This document shows positions 10,346 through 21,074 of a stretch of DNA of 64,000 bases, in pieces. The notes under the pieces were generated by a model. The model searched no databases and was not told where the DNA came from. It worked only from the letters and a program-made list of their open reading frames with translations. Position numbers and translations under genes: made by a program. Each line of letters begins with the position of its first letter. Within the stretch, counting starts at the first letter, position 1. The stretch comes from Salvia splendens (taxonomy: Eukaryota > Streptophyta > Magnoliopsida > Lamiales > Lamiaceae), in contig NC_056033.1 of NCBI RefSeq assembly GCF_004379255.2, forward strand, positions 40,884,719 to 40,948,718. The letters are read 5' to 3'.

Positions 10346-12587
10346 AAGTAATGGGATCACCAATACTTAACTTGTCCAATACATCTCGAAATGAGTGAGA
10401 GCTTACTGCCTTTGTCAAGATGTCCGCTAGTTGATCTTCTGACTTGACGTAGGGCAACTCGACTATCTTTGCATCAATTGTGTCCTTTATGAAGTGTCGA
10501 TCTACTTCCACATGTTTGGTCCGATCGTGCTGTACTGGATTTTCGGAGATACTAATAGCCGCCTTATTATCACATAACAATCGACAAGGCTGGGTGGACT
10601 TAAGGTCAAGTTCTGTCATGAGTCTTCTGAGCCACAATACTTCCGTCAGTCCACTTTTGATTCCTCGAAATTCTGCTTCGGCACTTGATAGCGCAACTAC
10701 CTTCTGTTTTTTACTCCTCCATGTTACCAAATTTCCTCCGACAAGTGTGAAGTACCCTGCTGTTGACTTCCTATCATTAGGATTTCCTGCCCAGTCTGCA
10801 TCAGTATAACCATGTATTTCCAAGTGCCCATGTTTCTTAAACAGCACTCCATGTCCCGGTGTGCCCTTCAAGTATCGCACTATTCTCAACACTGCCTCCC
10901 AATGCTCTTCCTGTGGTGCGTGCATGAACTGACTTACTACTCCAACGGCGTAGGCGAGGTTTGGCCTAGTGTGAGATAGGTAGATGAGTTTCCCGACTAA
11001 CCGTTGATACCTCCCTCGATCCACGAGTTTGGCTCCTTCTCGAATCTGCAGTCCATGATTCTGGACCATTGGCGTGTCTGCCGGTTTGCAGTCTATCATC
11101 CCTGTCTCTGCTAGAATATCGAGTATATATTTTCTCTGATTAATAAAGATTCCTTGCTTCGATCGAAGCACTTCAATTCCCAATAAGTACTTTAGGTGGC
11201 CAAGATCCTTCATCTCAAATTCTCTAGACAAATTCTTCCTCAACTGATCGATTTCTTCTTCATCGTCACCAGTGATAATCATATCATCAACATAAATAAT
11301 AAGGCAAGTGATCTTACCATTTCGCCTTTTGAGGAACAGGGTGTGATCTGAGTTGCTTTGACAGTAATCATACTTCTTCATTACTTCAGTGAATCTTCCG
11401 AACCATGCTCGGGGGGACTGCTTAAGGCCATACAGTGTTTTCTTGAGCTTGCAGACGTCTCCATCCTGAAAGTCTCCCGTGAATCCAGGTGGTGGAATCA
11501 TATACACGGGTTTGGTCAGTTCTCCATGTAGAAATGCATTGGTTACGTCAAATTGATGTAAGGGCCAATCTCTGTTAGCCGCTATTGAAAATAATACTCT
11601 CACCGTGTTAATCTTGGCTACCGGGGAAAAGGTTTCTGCATAGTCAACTCCATAGGTTTGTGTATAACCCTTTGCGACCAGTCTTGCTTTATATCGATCA
11701 ATAGATCCGTCGGGCCTTCTTTTGATTGTAAATACCCATCTGCATCCCACTGTAGTTGCTCCTTCGGGTAGCTTACTTACTTCCCAAGTCTTGTTCTTCA
11801 ACAGGGCATCCATCTCTGTAAACATAGCATCCCTCCAATGCTTAGTTTTCCATGCCTCTTCTGCGGTATAGGGAATCTCTTCTTCCTCGTACAAGGCAGT
11901 TTCAAAAGCCCTAGCCATTTTGGCTAAGTTTCCCTTGACAAAGTTCGCAACTGCATATCGACTTTGCCTTCCTGTTCTTTCTGGGGAGAATCTTTTTGGA
12001 GGAATCCCACGAGTGCTTCGTGGTGGGAGGATATAGCGACCTGTGTTCTCATCCAGTGTCGTGTTCTCATCTATGATCTCTGTAACAGTAGATTCAGTAG
12101 TAGTATTCTCTGGAGGTGGATCGGGAGTTACCTCATTTGCCTGGGATACCGGTTGAGGAGAGATACTCGAGTGTGGTTGAGTGGACTCTGTAGCATTTGG
12201 GACATGCTCGGTGATAGCGCTAACTTTCTCTGTTGAGTCCTCGTTGGGGGGATTTGGCCCAGGCACAAACCAACTTAGGTAGTCTAATGTTTTGAACGAC
12301 TCACTCTCCCCCTGACTACTAAGGTTGGTTTGGTAGTAGAACTCAGTTTCCAAAAAGTTGCAATTCATTGTGGTTACCACCTTTTTTGTAGCTGGATCAT
12401 AACATCTATATCCCCTTTGGTTCATCCCATACCCCACAAACACACATTTGGTGGCACAAGGTGATAATTTGGTTCTTTCATGTTTCGGAATATGAACGTA
12501 TACGGTACATCCAAAAACTTTGGGTTGAAGATTAAGGTGTTGGGGTAATTTGGTAAGTTTGGAGAGGGTATCGAGGGGAGTTTTTTT
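10344..12587 (-). CDS. copia reverse transcriptase and RNase H region (second part of pol, out of frame with gag-integrase)
   Basis: This open frame of about 748 codons has no start codon of its own that makes sense. It is the downstream part of the gag-pol polyprotein. It carries the RT block RWVFTIKRRPDGSIDRYKARL, QFDVTNAFLHGEL, the catalytic YVDDMIITG, and the copia RNase H with GYTDADWAGNPNDRKSTAGY and SSAEAEFRG, ending at the stop by 10344. The frame joins the similarity of the upstream ORF inside the A8 run at 12588-12581, so one base added or lost there separates the two. Translation of RT would need frameshifting at that run or supply in trans. Confidence 0.88.
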   Translation of the reverse strand, partial: KKTPLDTLSKLTKLPQHLNLQPKVFGCTVYVHIPKHERTKLSPCATKCVFVGYGMNQRGYRCYDPATKKVVTTMNCNFLETEFYYQTNLSSQGESESFKTLDYLSWFVPGPNPPNEDSTEKVSAITEHVPNATESTQPHSSISPQPVSQANEVTPDPPPENTTTESTVTEIIDENTTLDENTGRYILPPRSTRGIPPKRFSPERTGRQSRYAVANFVKGNLAKMARAFETALYEEEEIPYTAEEAWKTKHWRDAMFTEMDALLKNKTWEVSKLPEGATTVGCRWVFTIKRRPDGSIDRYKARLVAKGYTQTYGVDYAETFSPVAKINTVRVLFSIAANRDWPLHQFDVTNAFLHGELTKPVYMIPPPGFTGDFQDGDVCKLKKTLYGLKQSPRAWFGRFTEVMKKYDYCQSNSDHTLFLKRRNGKITCLIIYVDDMIITGDDEEEIDQLRKNLSREFEMKDLGHLKYLLGIEVLRSKQGIFINQRKYILDILAETGMIDCKPADTPMVQNHGLQIREGAKLVDRGRYQRLVGKLIYLSHTRPNLAYAVGVVSQFMHAPQEEHWEAVLRIVRYLKGTPGHGVLFKKHGHLEIHGYTDADWAGNPNDRKSTAGYFTLVGGNLVTWRSKKQKVVALSSAEAEFRGIKSGLTEVLWLRRLMTELDLKSTQPCRLLCDNKAAISISENPVQHDRTKHVEVDRHFIKDTIDAKIVELPYVKSEDQLADILTKAVSSHSFRDVLDKLSIGDPIT

Positions 12588-15033
12588 TGTTTAGGATTTT
12601 AGTGGAGAGTCGGTTCATGAGGTAGATTGAGGTGGCAACAGCTTCGGGCCAGAAGTGCATTGGGACTTTGGATTCTAACATTAAGGCTCGGGTTATTTCG
12701 AGGATGGTTCTGTTTTTTCTCTCTGCCACCCCATTTTGTTCTGGTGTGTACGAACAGGATGTTTGATGGATCAGGCTTTTCTGGGTAAAGAAGTCTGTCA
12801 TTTTTTGGTTCACAAATTCCCTCCCATTGTCGGATCGAAGGGTTTTTATCGTGGTCTGAAACTGGGTTTGGATAAGGTTAAAGAAAAGGATAAATTTGTC
12901 AATTACCTCAGATTTGTGTTTCAAAAAATATATCCACGTCATCCTAGTGCAATCATCTACAAATATCACAAAATATCTCAACCCATTCCCCCCAACAATA
13001 GGTGCAGGTCCCCACACATCAGCATGAACAAGGGAAAAAACAGATTGCATACGAGTATTTGTGGATTTAAATGATTGTTTGTGGCTCTTGGCCAAAACAC
13101 AAGTCTCACACGAAAAGTCTTTTGGAATAGAAAGTTTAGGAAAAAGTAAACTAAAATAACCAGGGGAAGGGTGTCCCAGTCGTTGGTGCCAAAGCCAAAT
13201 CTCCCGTTTCGTGGACCCGTGAGCTAGCATCGCACTGCCTTGTTGAGCTATCTCATCCACGTAGTAGAGTCCCTGGTTCTCAGTGCCACGCCCAAGTATC
13301 TTCCTCGTCCGAATATCCTGCAAAATACAGAAGTCGGGATGCATTAGCAAGGTACAGTTCAACTCTTTTGTGACATGGCTTATAGACATCAATCTTTGGG
13401 ACAAAGTCGGAACATAAAGACAGTTTGATAGTCTCAAGGTTGGGGATATTTCAATAGTACCCGCCCCGGCAACGGTAATTAATTCCCCACTAGCAGTCTG
13501 TATATAAGTTTTAGTAATATCACTAAAACTAACAAAATCACTTTTATTAGGTGTCATGGTGTCGGTGGCCCCACAATCAAATATCCATCCCTTTTTATCA
13601 TCCCTATTATCCCTCTTTACGGTAAAAGCAGCGGAAATATGATCCAAGGGCTCGAATCTATTTTCCAAGGGAATTGCACTAAATTGCACATTGGTCACAT
13701 AATCAGGGGGTTTATCATAATAATTTATAAATCGGGGGTCATATTGTGATTTACGGGTAGGTCGGGGGTCTCTATGCAAAAGATGGGGTATGTGGTGTAA
13801 TTTCATACAATTTGGGGTTGGCTTATGTGATTTCGGGTAACTATGGGGTGCATAATAGAAAATAGGGTTAGGGTTATCACCCCCTAACCCTTTACCTCCG
13901 TCACATGCGCCGCCTCCTTCCCACTTTCGCTCCCCAGCTTTGCCGGCGAAATTCCCTGCGCCGATGACCGCACCGCAGCTCCCTCCTCCGCTGGAGGCTT
14001 CCGGCTCTTGTTTTCCCCGTCTGGTTACCGAGTCCCGATTATTTCCAGACCCGGTTTTCATCACCTCATTCTCGGCGGTGACTCCTACCGCCATCTTAGC
14101 CCTCGCCGTTTGCCTTTCCTCCCACCATTCGGGATAACCGTGCAATTGGAAGCACGTTTCTCGGGTGTGCTTTTGCTGTCCGCAGTGAGAACACCAGAGC
14201 TTCGATTTATCGATCGGTTTGCTTCCCGGGCGGTGAGCGGCGGTCGGTTGACGCCAGGATCCGTTGCGATTGCTCTGTCGCTGTCCCTGAGCCGCCAATC
14301 CTTGGCCAATTCCTTGCGATTCCCCACCGTGGTTCTGGGTGAGTGAGGATTCTGGTGGCCCTAACCTCCGACGTGCCGCCTCCTTCTTAATCCACCCGTA
14401 AGCGGTCTCCAGTGGGGGCGGTGTTACTTCTTTGAGAATATCCCGTCGAACACCTTCGTGTTCTTCATTCAATCCCGCCAAGAACCGAAGCAATCGTTTG
14501 GTGTTGGTGTAGACTCTGAACTGATTTACTCCTTTTTCGCAGCAATCAACCGGTTGTTTCTGACACCGGTCGATATTAATCCACATTCCGTGGATTTTGC
14601 GGTAGTACGTCTCTAGATCCATGTTGCCCTGTTTGATTGTGTTTGCTTTGTCCTCCAGGTCGTATACGAGATAGAGGTCGGCCTCACTCTCGTATGTGGT
14701 GGCTAGGCTGTCCCAGAGAGCCTTCGCCGATTGGTAATGGGCGAAGTCGGCAATAATATCGGTTTCGATATTATCTACAATCCATGAGAACACGATCAGG
14801 TCCGTCTCCTCCCAATCGTCGTACTCCCTGCTTCCCGGCAGTGGTGGAGTTGGCTTTCCAGTTATATGGGAGTAGCCTCCCCTGCTCCCAATCGCGACTT
14901 TCATCAATCGCGACCATAACGGGTAATTTCCCCCGTTAAGTTTGAACGCTACTGTCACGTTCTTACTTGCTCGAATCTTACTGCTTGATGACTCTAACTC
15001 TGTCGGCTTATCGGTTGGTTTCTCGTCTGACAT
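12532..15033 (-). CDS. copia gag, protease and integrase (first part of polyprotein)
   Basis: The frame of 833 codons starts at ATG 15033-15031 and ends prematurely. In order it shows a UBN2/copia-type gag (KLNGGNYPLWSRLMKVAIG near residue 30), a CCHC zinc knuckle (CSHCGQQKHTRETC), an aspartic protease motif (FDCGATDTM), a GAG-pre-integrase block (WHQRLGHPS) and the integrase core (HADVWGP, RSDNGREF, TPEQNGVAERKNR). The last 20 or so residues are out-of-frame sequence read past the A8 run at 12588-12581, then a stop. Copia elements normally make gag-pol as one polyprotein, so this copy looks recently disabled by a single indel, or carries an assembly error in a homopolymer. Confidence 0.92.
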   Translation of the reverse strand: MSDEKPTDKPTELESSSSKIRASKNVTVAFKLNGGNYPLWSRLMKVAIGSRGGYSHITGKPTPPLPGSREYDDWEETDLIVFSWIVDNIETDIIADFAHYQSAKALWDSLATTYESEADLYLVYDLEDKANTIKQGNMDLETYYRKIHGMWINIDRCQKQPVDCCEKGVNQFRVYTNTKRLLRFLAGLNEEHEGVRRDILKEVTPPPLETAYGWIKKEAARRRLGPPESSLTQNHGGESQGIGQGLAAQGQRQSNRNGSWRQPTAAHRPGSKPIDKSKLWCSHCGQQKHTRETCFQLHGYPEWWEERQTARAKMAVGVTAENEVMKTGSGNNRDSVTRRGKQEPEASSGGGSCGAVIGAGNFAGKAGERKWEGGGACDGGKGLGGDNPNPIFYYAPHSYPKSHKPTPNCMKLHHIPHLLHRDPRPTRKSQYDPRFINYYDKPPDYVTNVQFSAIPLENRFEPLDHISAAFTVKRDNRDDKKGWIFDCGATDTMTPNKSDFVSFSDITKTYIQTASGELITVAGAGTIEISPTLRLSNCLYVPTLSQRLMSISHVTKELNCTLLMHPDFCILQDIRTRKILGRGTENQGLYYVDEIAQQGSAMLAHGSTKREIWLWHQRLGHPSPGYFSLLFPKLSIPKDFSCETCVLAKSHKQSFKSTNTRMQSVFSLVHADVWGPAPIVGGNGLRYFVIFVDDCTRMTWIYFLKHKSEVIDKFILFFNLIQTQFQTTIKTLRSDNGREFVNQKMTDFFTQKSLIHQTSCSYTPEQNGVAERKNRTILEITRALMLESKVPMHFWPEAVATSIYLMNRLSTKILNKKNSPRYPLQTYQITPTP

Positions 15034-15145
15034 TTTGGTTACTGACTTGGATTTGTTTGCTCACTGGTTTCTTGTTGATTTTGGCCGAGAATGGTATGGG
15101 TATGGGGCTGTGATGATCGAATAATCTGAGCCCTAATTTGATTCT

Positions 15146-15158
15146 GGCTCGGATGCCA
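15146..15158 (-). promoter_or_regulatory. copia primer-binding site
   Basis: Directly inside the 5' LTR the minus strand reads TGGCATCCGAGCC. It resembles the common copia primer site TGGTATCAGAGCC, complementary to the 3' end of initiator tRNA-Met, with two or three differences. Confidence 0.75.
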
Positions 15159-15400
15159 TGTAGAAAGGGACTTCAGGGAATTCTCAATTGTTATTCACTT
15201 CTTCTCATTGATTTACATGCCTCTTTAAAGGCCTCCACATATACAAATAAGGTAAGATATTCTCCTAATCATAATCTTCTATACAAGGAAGAAATCAATT
15301 CCTAATCTCTCAAATTAATGTGATTACAGGAAACCAGCTCCGAGATCTTCTCCCCTCTATCACGGGATCTTCCAACGGGATCTTCCAACATCTTCCAACA
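15159..15400 (-). repeat. copia 5' LTR (right on the map)
   Basis: This 242-bp repeat looks identical to 10090-10331. It should contain the promoter of the element on the minus strand. It contains a directly repeated GGGATCTTCCAAC motif near its outer edge. Confidence 0.93.
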
Positions 15401-17191
15401 AAACCTTTTCAAAGTGTGAGTGGAAAACTATTTATAATAAACCTTTTGTAATTATTTCAACGGATATTTTATAAAATAAAGAAATTATGTACTACTACTT
15501 GGAAAAAGTTGGTGTATATATTTGAGTAGATATAATATGTTGATGACGAAGCAAATGACGGGATTATATGTGTATCAATCCCCAAAAATTTGAATATTAA
15601 AGTTCGTAATTAACTATTGAGAATCATGAAATAGTAACATCTGTAACACTTTTGAGATTTGTATACTACCTAAAATTCCGCTAGTGTAAAGAATATTTTC
15701 ATCATTTCATCCTCACTTGATTATTGCTCCACGTTACGTTCTTGATTTGGTCACCACTTTCAATGTTTATAAATTTATTAAAAAGATTGGATCCCTCAAA
15801 CTACAATAAATAATTAAATACTTGTATTATGATATGTAAAATCGATCAAAAAAAATATGGTTATAACCAATTTTATCAGAAAACAACTATACTCACTGAT
15901 TATAAATAAAGAAATCCATCTTGGAAAAGAAAAAATATTACTTCTCTGCATGTTTCCGAATTTCAAATTCCAATAACATCACCTCCTAGAACAAACAATA
16001 GGGTTTACAATAAAATACATAAATATCCAGTCTGTATGCTTATATCTGTACATACTTATGTAACACATTATACACCCAAAAAGGAAAGAAAAAACAAGAG
16101 AGTTTAGCCATTGTTCATAATTTTCCATTCTCGATTGTGCATATAAATTGTAGGATTATTATTTTGCACGTATTTTAGAATTTATATTAAGAAAAAATTA
16201 TTAGAAAATTCATGATTTTTAATTAAGTTCTGGTTCATATTGTAATTTTGAAAAGGGATATTGTGCTTATAATTTATGATAATTGAGTGAATTCTGATAT
16301 ATTCCACTAACTTCAAACCTGACAGATTTACGAAGCATATTTTATCCGATTAGGCATATATTATTCAATATTGAATTCACGAATTTCAGCTTTAAAACGG
16401 TGTCGCTTCGTTTATAATTGGGACTAAGCCGTATAGATTTCACGGCTATCCACGTCAGATCAATGTGTATGGAATAGTTTCTATTCGGGTCAAGTTAGGA
16501 AAATTGCATAGTTTCAAAAGTTTTAAGATTTTTAAGACTACTTTCAATGTTCGGGGAAAATTAACACTTAACCGTTAACAAAAATTCAACTACTTCATCA
16601 ATTTGAACCATGCGTGTACCAAATTGACAATATATTACAATATGAAATCAAAATATTTTTTAATGGAAAGATTGAGAAAAACATTAAACTTCATGTTTTT
16701 ACTGGTGATTGCCAATATACGCAAGTTGATTAAAATGCATAATTTTTCTATAATAATTTTCCCTTAGGAGTATAATGGAGCACTGACATAAACTTTTACC
16801 CCATGATGAAAATATACACTCTTTTTCTTAATTAATTAGTACTACTACTTTTTTTATACTCCTTATTTTAAATCGCTCATAAAAATTAGTACTCCATATT
16901 TTAATGAATGAAGGTAGTATGTAGACAGAGTGATATAGTATGACGGTAAACTAAAATTTGCAATTGTACATTTATACGTATATGAAATGACAATTAAAAT
17001 GGAAAAATTACTTGCTGTACACAAATTAGTACACTTCTCAATCATAAAAACCACATACAAATTTCCCCACCACAAATATAAATCAGTTTTATGTCTTAAC
17101 ACAAACTATTTAATCTTTAAAAAAAACATTAACCTTAGTAGCATGAAAAAGTAAATAAAATAAAAATAAAATCAAACCGTCTGTGAAAGCA
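15401..17191. other. intergenic region, no gene recognised
   Basis: The sequence is AT-rich with no conserved coding stretch. Around 16390-16520 base composition is more balanced, but no open frame of note is seen. The part next to 17191 probably includes the 3' UTR of the minus-strand gene that ends there. Confidence 0.6.
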
Positions 17192-17992
17192 TCATCTCTT
17201 CCAACTCCTGCTTCTGCAAATCCTCTCTTGAATCCAATCCTCCTTCCCAATCTCCACCGCAAATTCACAAAATTCCGCCCCCTTCTCTTCTTCTTCTTCT
17301 CTCTCCTCCTCCTCTTTCTCCTCCAGCCAGCTCTTCGCCGGCGCCGACCTGCACCGCATCAGCATCAGCGCATTCGCCGGCGGCGCCGCCTCATTAACAA
17401 TTGCCTCCGCCGCCACACTTTCCTCCTCTTTCCTCAATTGACTGTTCTCCTCTTGCAAAATCATGAACCACTTCGAAAACACAGCTCCTCCCTTGTTATC
17501 GTCGCCGTCGTCATCTAATTCTTCTTCGTCGTCATCCGAGCTGATCTCGGCGGCGGGGATGGATCCGAAGCAGCGGAAGTCGAAGCGGAGGTTGCGCAGG
17601 CATGCTAAAAACTGCATGGCCTCCTTCTTGAAGCCTAGCGCGGCGGCCCAGGGCGGGCGCTTCTTGTGGTTGTGCATCCGCTCGATCTCCTCCATCACCG
17701 ATTGCCAGTTCTTGCATGAATTCGGCTTCGATGAGCGGACCTTGATTTGCCCGGCGCAGGTCACTTTCGGGGAGGTCGGCTCCGAGTCAGCCTCGTTGTT
17801 GTTGCTCTTGCTGCGGGCCCACCTGGCGGCGGTGGTGTTGGTGGTGGTGGATTTGAGGAGGGAGGGGCGGCGGCGGTGGTGGGGCCGGGCCGGGCTGGAT
17901 ACGGGCTTTGGCATGAGGGAGAGGTGAGCCCGAGTGGGGAAGCATACCAGGAGATCGGTGGAGGGAGGGCCTTTGCCTTCTCTACCTCTCAT
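17192..17992 (-). CDS. plant-specific protein, protamine P1-like family
   Basis: This intronless gene of 266 codons starts at ATG 17992-17990. The N-terminus has the family-like phrase STDLLVCFPTRAHLSLMPKP (residues 11-30) and then a basic stretch. The most conserved block is VTCAGQIKVR and NWQSVMEEIERMHN (about 77-108) followed by ALGFKKEAMQFLACLRNLRFDFRCFGS (about 118-144 in pieces). After it comes a long acidic run (SSDDDEEELDDD), a short helix FSKWFMILQEENSQL, and a second Glu-rich run near 225-237. I recognise it as the uncharacterised plant family annotated protamine P1 family protein. No biochemical function is established to my knowledge. Codon use is GC-rich as in the other host genes here. 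Confidence 0.75.
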   Translation of the reverse strand: MRGREGKGPPSTDLLVCFPTRAHLSLMPKPVSSPARPHHRRRPSLLKSTTTNTTAARWARSKSNNNEADSEPTSPKVTCAGQIKVRSSKPNSCKNWQSVMEEIERMHNHKKRPPWAAALGFKKEAMQFLACLRNLRFDFRCFGSIPAAEISSDDDEEELDDDGDDNKGGAVFSKWFMILQEENSQLRKEEESVAAEAIVNEAAPPANALMLMRCRSAPAKSWLEEKEEEEREEEEEKGAEFCEFAVEIGKEDWIQERICRSRSWKR

Positions 17993-20379
17993 TTTTCTTT
18001 GTTCAGTTCTTGATTTTTTTTCAAGTGGTCTTGGTTTGGTTGTGTGTGTTTTATGATTTGATGTAAATGGGATTGGAGTGGTTTTAGGTTAGTTTGTGTG
18101 TGTGTTTTTGTATGTGAGTTTTTGGTGATTGGTTTTGAAGTTTTAAAAGAAATGAGGGGGAGGGGGAGAGGCATTAAACTAAAGGTTGTCCTTTTTTATT
18201 GTGTGCCTTTTTCCCTTTTACCTTAGAGTTGGAGGTGCCATTTAGATATATTATGATTCATGATAAAGTACATTTTCCATCGAGTGTTGAACAATAAATA
18301 ATGAATTTTAGTCAAATTTTAATCTGTTTTGTAATTTTGAAAGTTAACACAGTTCTCAATTTTCACATAACATTTAATTTATGTGAAATTGTATGTAATG
18401 TGGCATTAGACACATTCAACGAGGACGAGATCGTCCATGAATTTCATTTGACACTATTTTTCTCAATACATTTAGCAAATAACTCAATCATATCATTATT
18501 CTAAAATATGTGTGAATCAAATCAACAATATATTACAAATAGGAAATTGAAATATTTCATCAGGGAAAAATTGAGAAAAATGTAAATTTATAGAGCAATT
18601 TTTACTATTTGTTTTTAAAATTATAGAATAAACAAATATTTGACCAAATTCAGAAAATAATGGTGAGTATGAAACCACCTAACACGATCGAGAAATGGGA
18701 TGCAAATGATTATTAGAGACATAATAAGGTAACATCAACGGCAATGAAAATATAAAGACATAATATGTTCAACCACGTAAAATAGGGAGTAGTAATGTTT
18801 TTTCCATTTTAGTAGGATCATCAAAATTTAATCTCTATTAATTTATATTAAGATTTATTTCTCTAATGAGATGAATGTCATTTTCTCTTTGACAATATTT
18901 CAACAAATTTTTCTTAAACCCTCTTAATTACCAATTTTATATTAAAATTTGTCTCTTCAATTTCGTAGAATATAAAATCATTTTACAATACATATTTCAA
19001 AAAATGAACCAATATGTAGGGTTGCGTTAGTGTGCTAACTAATTTACAGTAATAACTAATAACTTTCAATACTGTGTAATAAAATTATCAACACAAAGAC
19101 ATAATTATATCAATACAACATGTAAATTTAAATATCAACACAAGAAAGATTGATAAATTTATGTCTTTGTGTTGATATTTTTAACATACAAAATTGATAT
19201 TTAGTTATTAGTTATTACTATAAAAAGTTAATATTTGATCATACACCAACGTATTATGATGTTTATCCATTGAAAAAAAAAAATATTTGAGGCAACTACA
19301 TTTATGTAAAACTATTAATTAAATAATAATGGAGTCATGCACAGCTAACAAAAGTTGTGAGTTTCTTTGCCTTTACTCTTGTGCCACACAATCAAATCCT
19401 CAAAATAAATGAGTGCAAAAAGTTGGTTCCCACAAGACTTGTTTCATGATCCCATCATACTTTATTCACTTTGGTGAGCCCATGCCAGATAAGTCTCAAT
19501 TGCTATTTTTCAATTAAATCCCACATAAAGTTAATTGTGGTTACCAAACATGCCCTTGTATTACCTTACTTAAAAGTTTGATTATAAATTTAAGTGTTTG
19601 GTGAGCTCCCACTAACCAACCTAAAAAAGCATTGATTCTCCAAGTGTTGTTTGGTGGGGTGAAATTGTTTATGAACCAAGTGAATAGAAAAATTTTTCTT
19701 TTTAAATGATGCTAGGAGCTTGTGGGCAGCTGCTATTCGATAAATCTATAAACAACACTTGAAAAATCAAGTGAGCTAGAAATTTTCAATTAAATTTTAA
19801 CTTTGTCAAATTTTATCTAAAGAATACTCACTCAACCACTAGGCCATCATTAGATCCAGAGCCATGAAATGCAATATATACAAATCACTAAATACTCATC
19901 AAATTTTCAAAAAAAAAATTGTATTTATATTTTTGCACCATATATCCAAGATAATATCCCGATTCCACCCTTATATAGACAATCATAAAGTGACATAATT
20001 AATAAATTTGTTCACAATAAAATGTTGTATGGGTTTGTTAGATCATAGAAGTTAGATTATTTTAGATATTTCGATAGAAACAAGAAAGTTAGTTGTGACA
20101 TAATTGTGATTAAAGGAGCTAAAACTAAAGAAAACATTAAAATTTCGGACCCAAGCACTATAAAGAGGTTATGCTTTTTTCCTCGGGTGTTTAATAAAAC
20201 TTTATATGCTCACTTCTTGATAGTGTACTTTTTATTCAGCTAAACAAGTTCATTTTTCTTCTTTGGTAAAGAACTAAACAAGTTAATTTGTAAACAAGTT
20301 GATTTTGATTTTTCACGGAGAGAGTGCAAATTTTGATAGTGGAAGTTGAAGGCAAACTTAATAAGAAATGCTACCAAAA
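17993..20379. other. intergenic region, no gene recognised
   Basis: The first 200 bases hold the probable 5' leader and promoter of the minus-strand gene ending at 17992, with GT-rich stretches. The rest is AT-rich. At about 19074-19230 short AT-rich motifs about ATCAACACAAAGACATAA and its inverted form TTATGTCTTTGTGTTGAT face each other, a possible imperfect hairpin. No coding sequence is visible. Confidence 0.6.
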
Positions 20380-20384
20380 AGAAC

Positions 20385-20999
20385 TGATGGGGTACGAACT
20401 AAACAAGCCCAACAGCAGTGACGGCCCATCAGCCCAAAGCCCAAGGAAGAGTATGAGTTCGGCATTACCAAAGAGTTCGGAGGAGTTCGGCATTACCAAA
20501 GAGTTCGGCCTCTGCCTACAGCTCGGTAAAAGCCAACCAATCAAGCTCTGCTCTCAGGTCGGCATCAAGCTCTACTCTCAGATCGGCAACCAAAGCAGTT
20601 CGGTCTCAGTATTCGACCGAACAAGGAGTTAGTGGACCCATGCAGGATTTCCACAACTTCCAATACATCCACTACCACGTGGCGTCAACTCAGGCCACGA
20701 TCTTAGGCCATGACCTACACGACCTCCACGACCTAGAGTGATGATGTAAGCCACGATCTTAGTTCAATGTATAAATAGAACTTAGATCTGATAGAAAAGG
20801 GTTAGAATCTCTCTAGAGAAATAATCATATAGCAAGTCTGTGTTGTAAGCTGTAATTCGCAGATCAAGCAATACAAACCTGCCCCCATTTCTCCCCGTGG
20901 ACGTAGATTTACCTCAGTAAATCGAACCACGTAAAATTCTCTGTGTCGTAATTTATTTTTACGAGCATTCATCATCATCAAAAATTCGCCGATTCATCA
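20385..20999 (+). repeat. element A 5' LTR
   Basis: The 615-bp repeat starts TGATGGGGTACG and ends GATTCATCA. It looks identical to 27043-27657. A TATA box TATAAATA is at 20770-20777, so the U3/R border should lie a short way downstream. In the U3 part the segment GAGTTCGGCATTACCAAAGA is tandemly doubled. Confidence 0.95.
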
Positions 21000-21000
21000 C

Positions 21001-21018
21001 TGGCGCCGTCTGTGGGAA
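21001..21018 (+). promoter_or_regulatory. element A primer-binding site
   Basis: One base after the LTR the sequence reads TGGCGCCGTCTGTGGGAA. The first nine bases fit the 3' end of tRNA-Asp-type primers used by many plant Ty3-gypsy elements. Element B has the same site. Confidence 0.8.
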
Positions 21019-21074
21019 ACAGAGAACCAAATTTGTGATAAAGCGAATTTTTGACCATTTTTTCAACCCAAAAA

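Larger units (their letters stand above)
10090..15400 (-). mobile_element. Ty1-copia LTR retrotransposon, full length
   Basis: The 5.3-kb element has 242-bp LTRs at both ends, a primer-binding site, a polypurine tract and gag-protease-integrase-RT-RNase H in the copia order on the minus strand. Flanking 5-mers are AAACG (10085-10089) and AAACC (15401-15405), a target duplication with one mismatch. The two LTRs look identical by eye, so insertion was recent. The polyprotein is intact except for one frameshift between integrase and RT. Confidence 0.93.
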
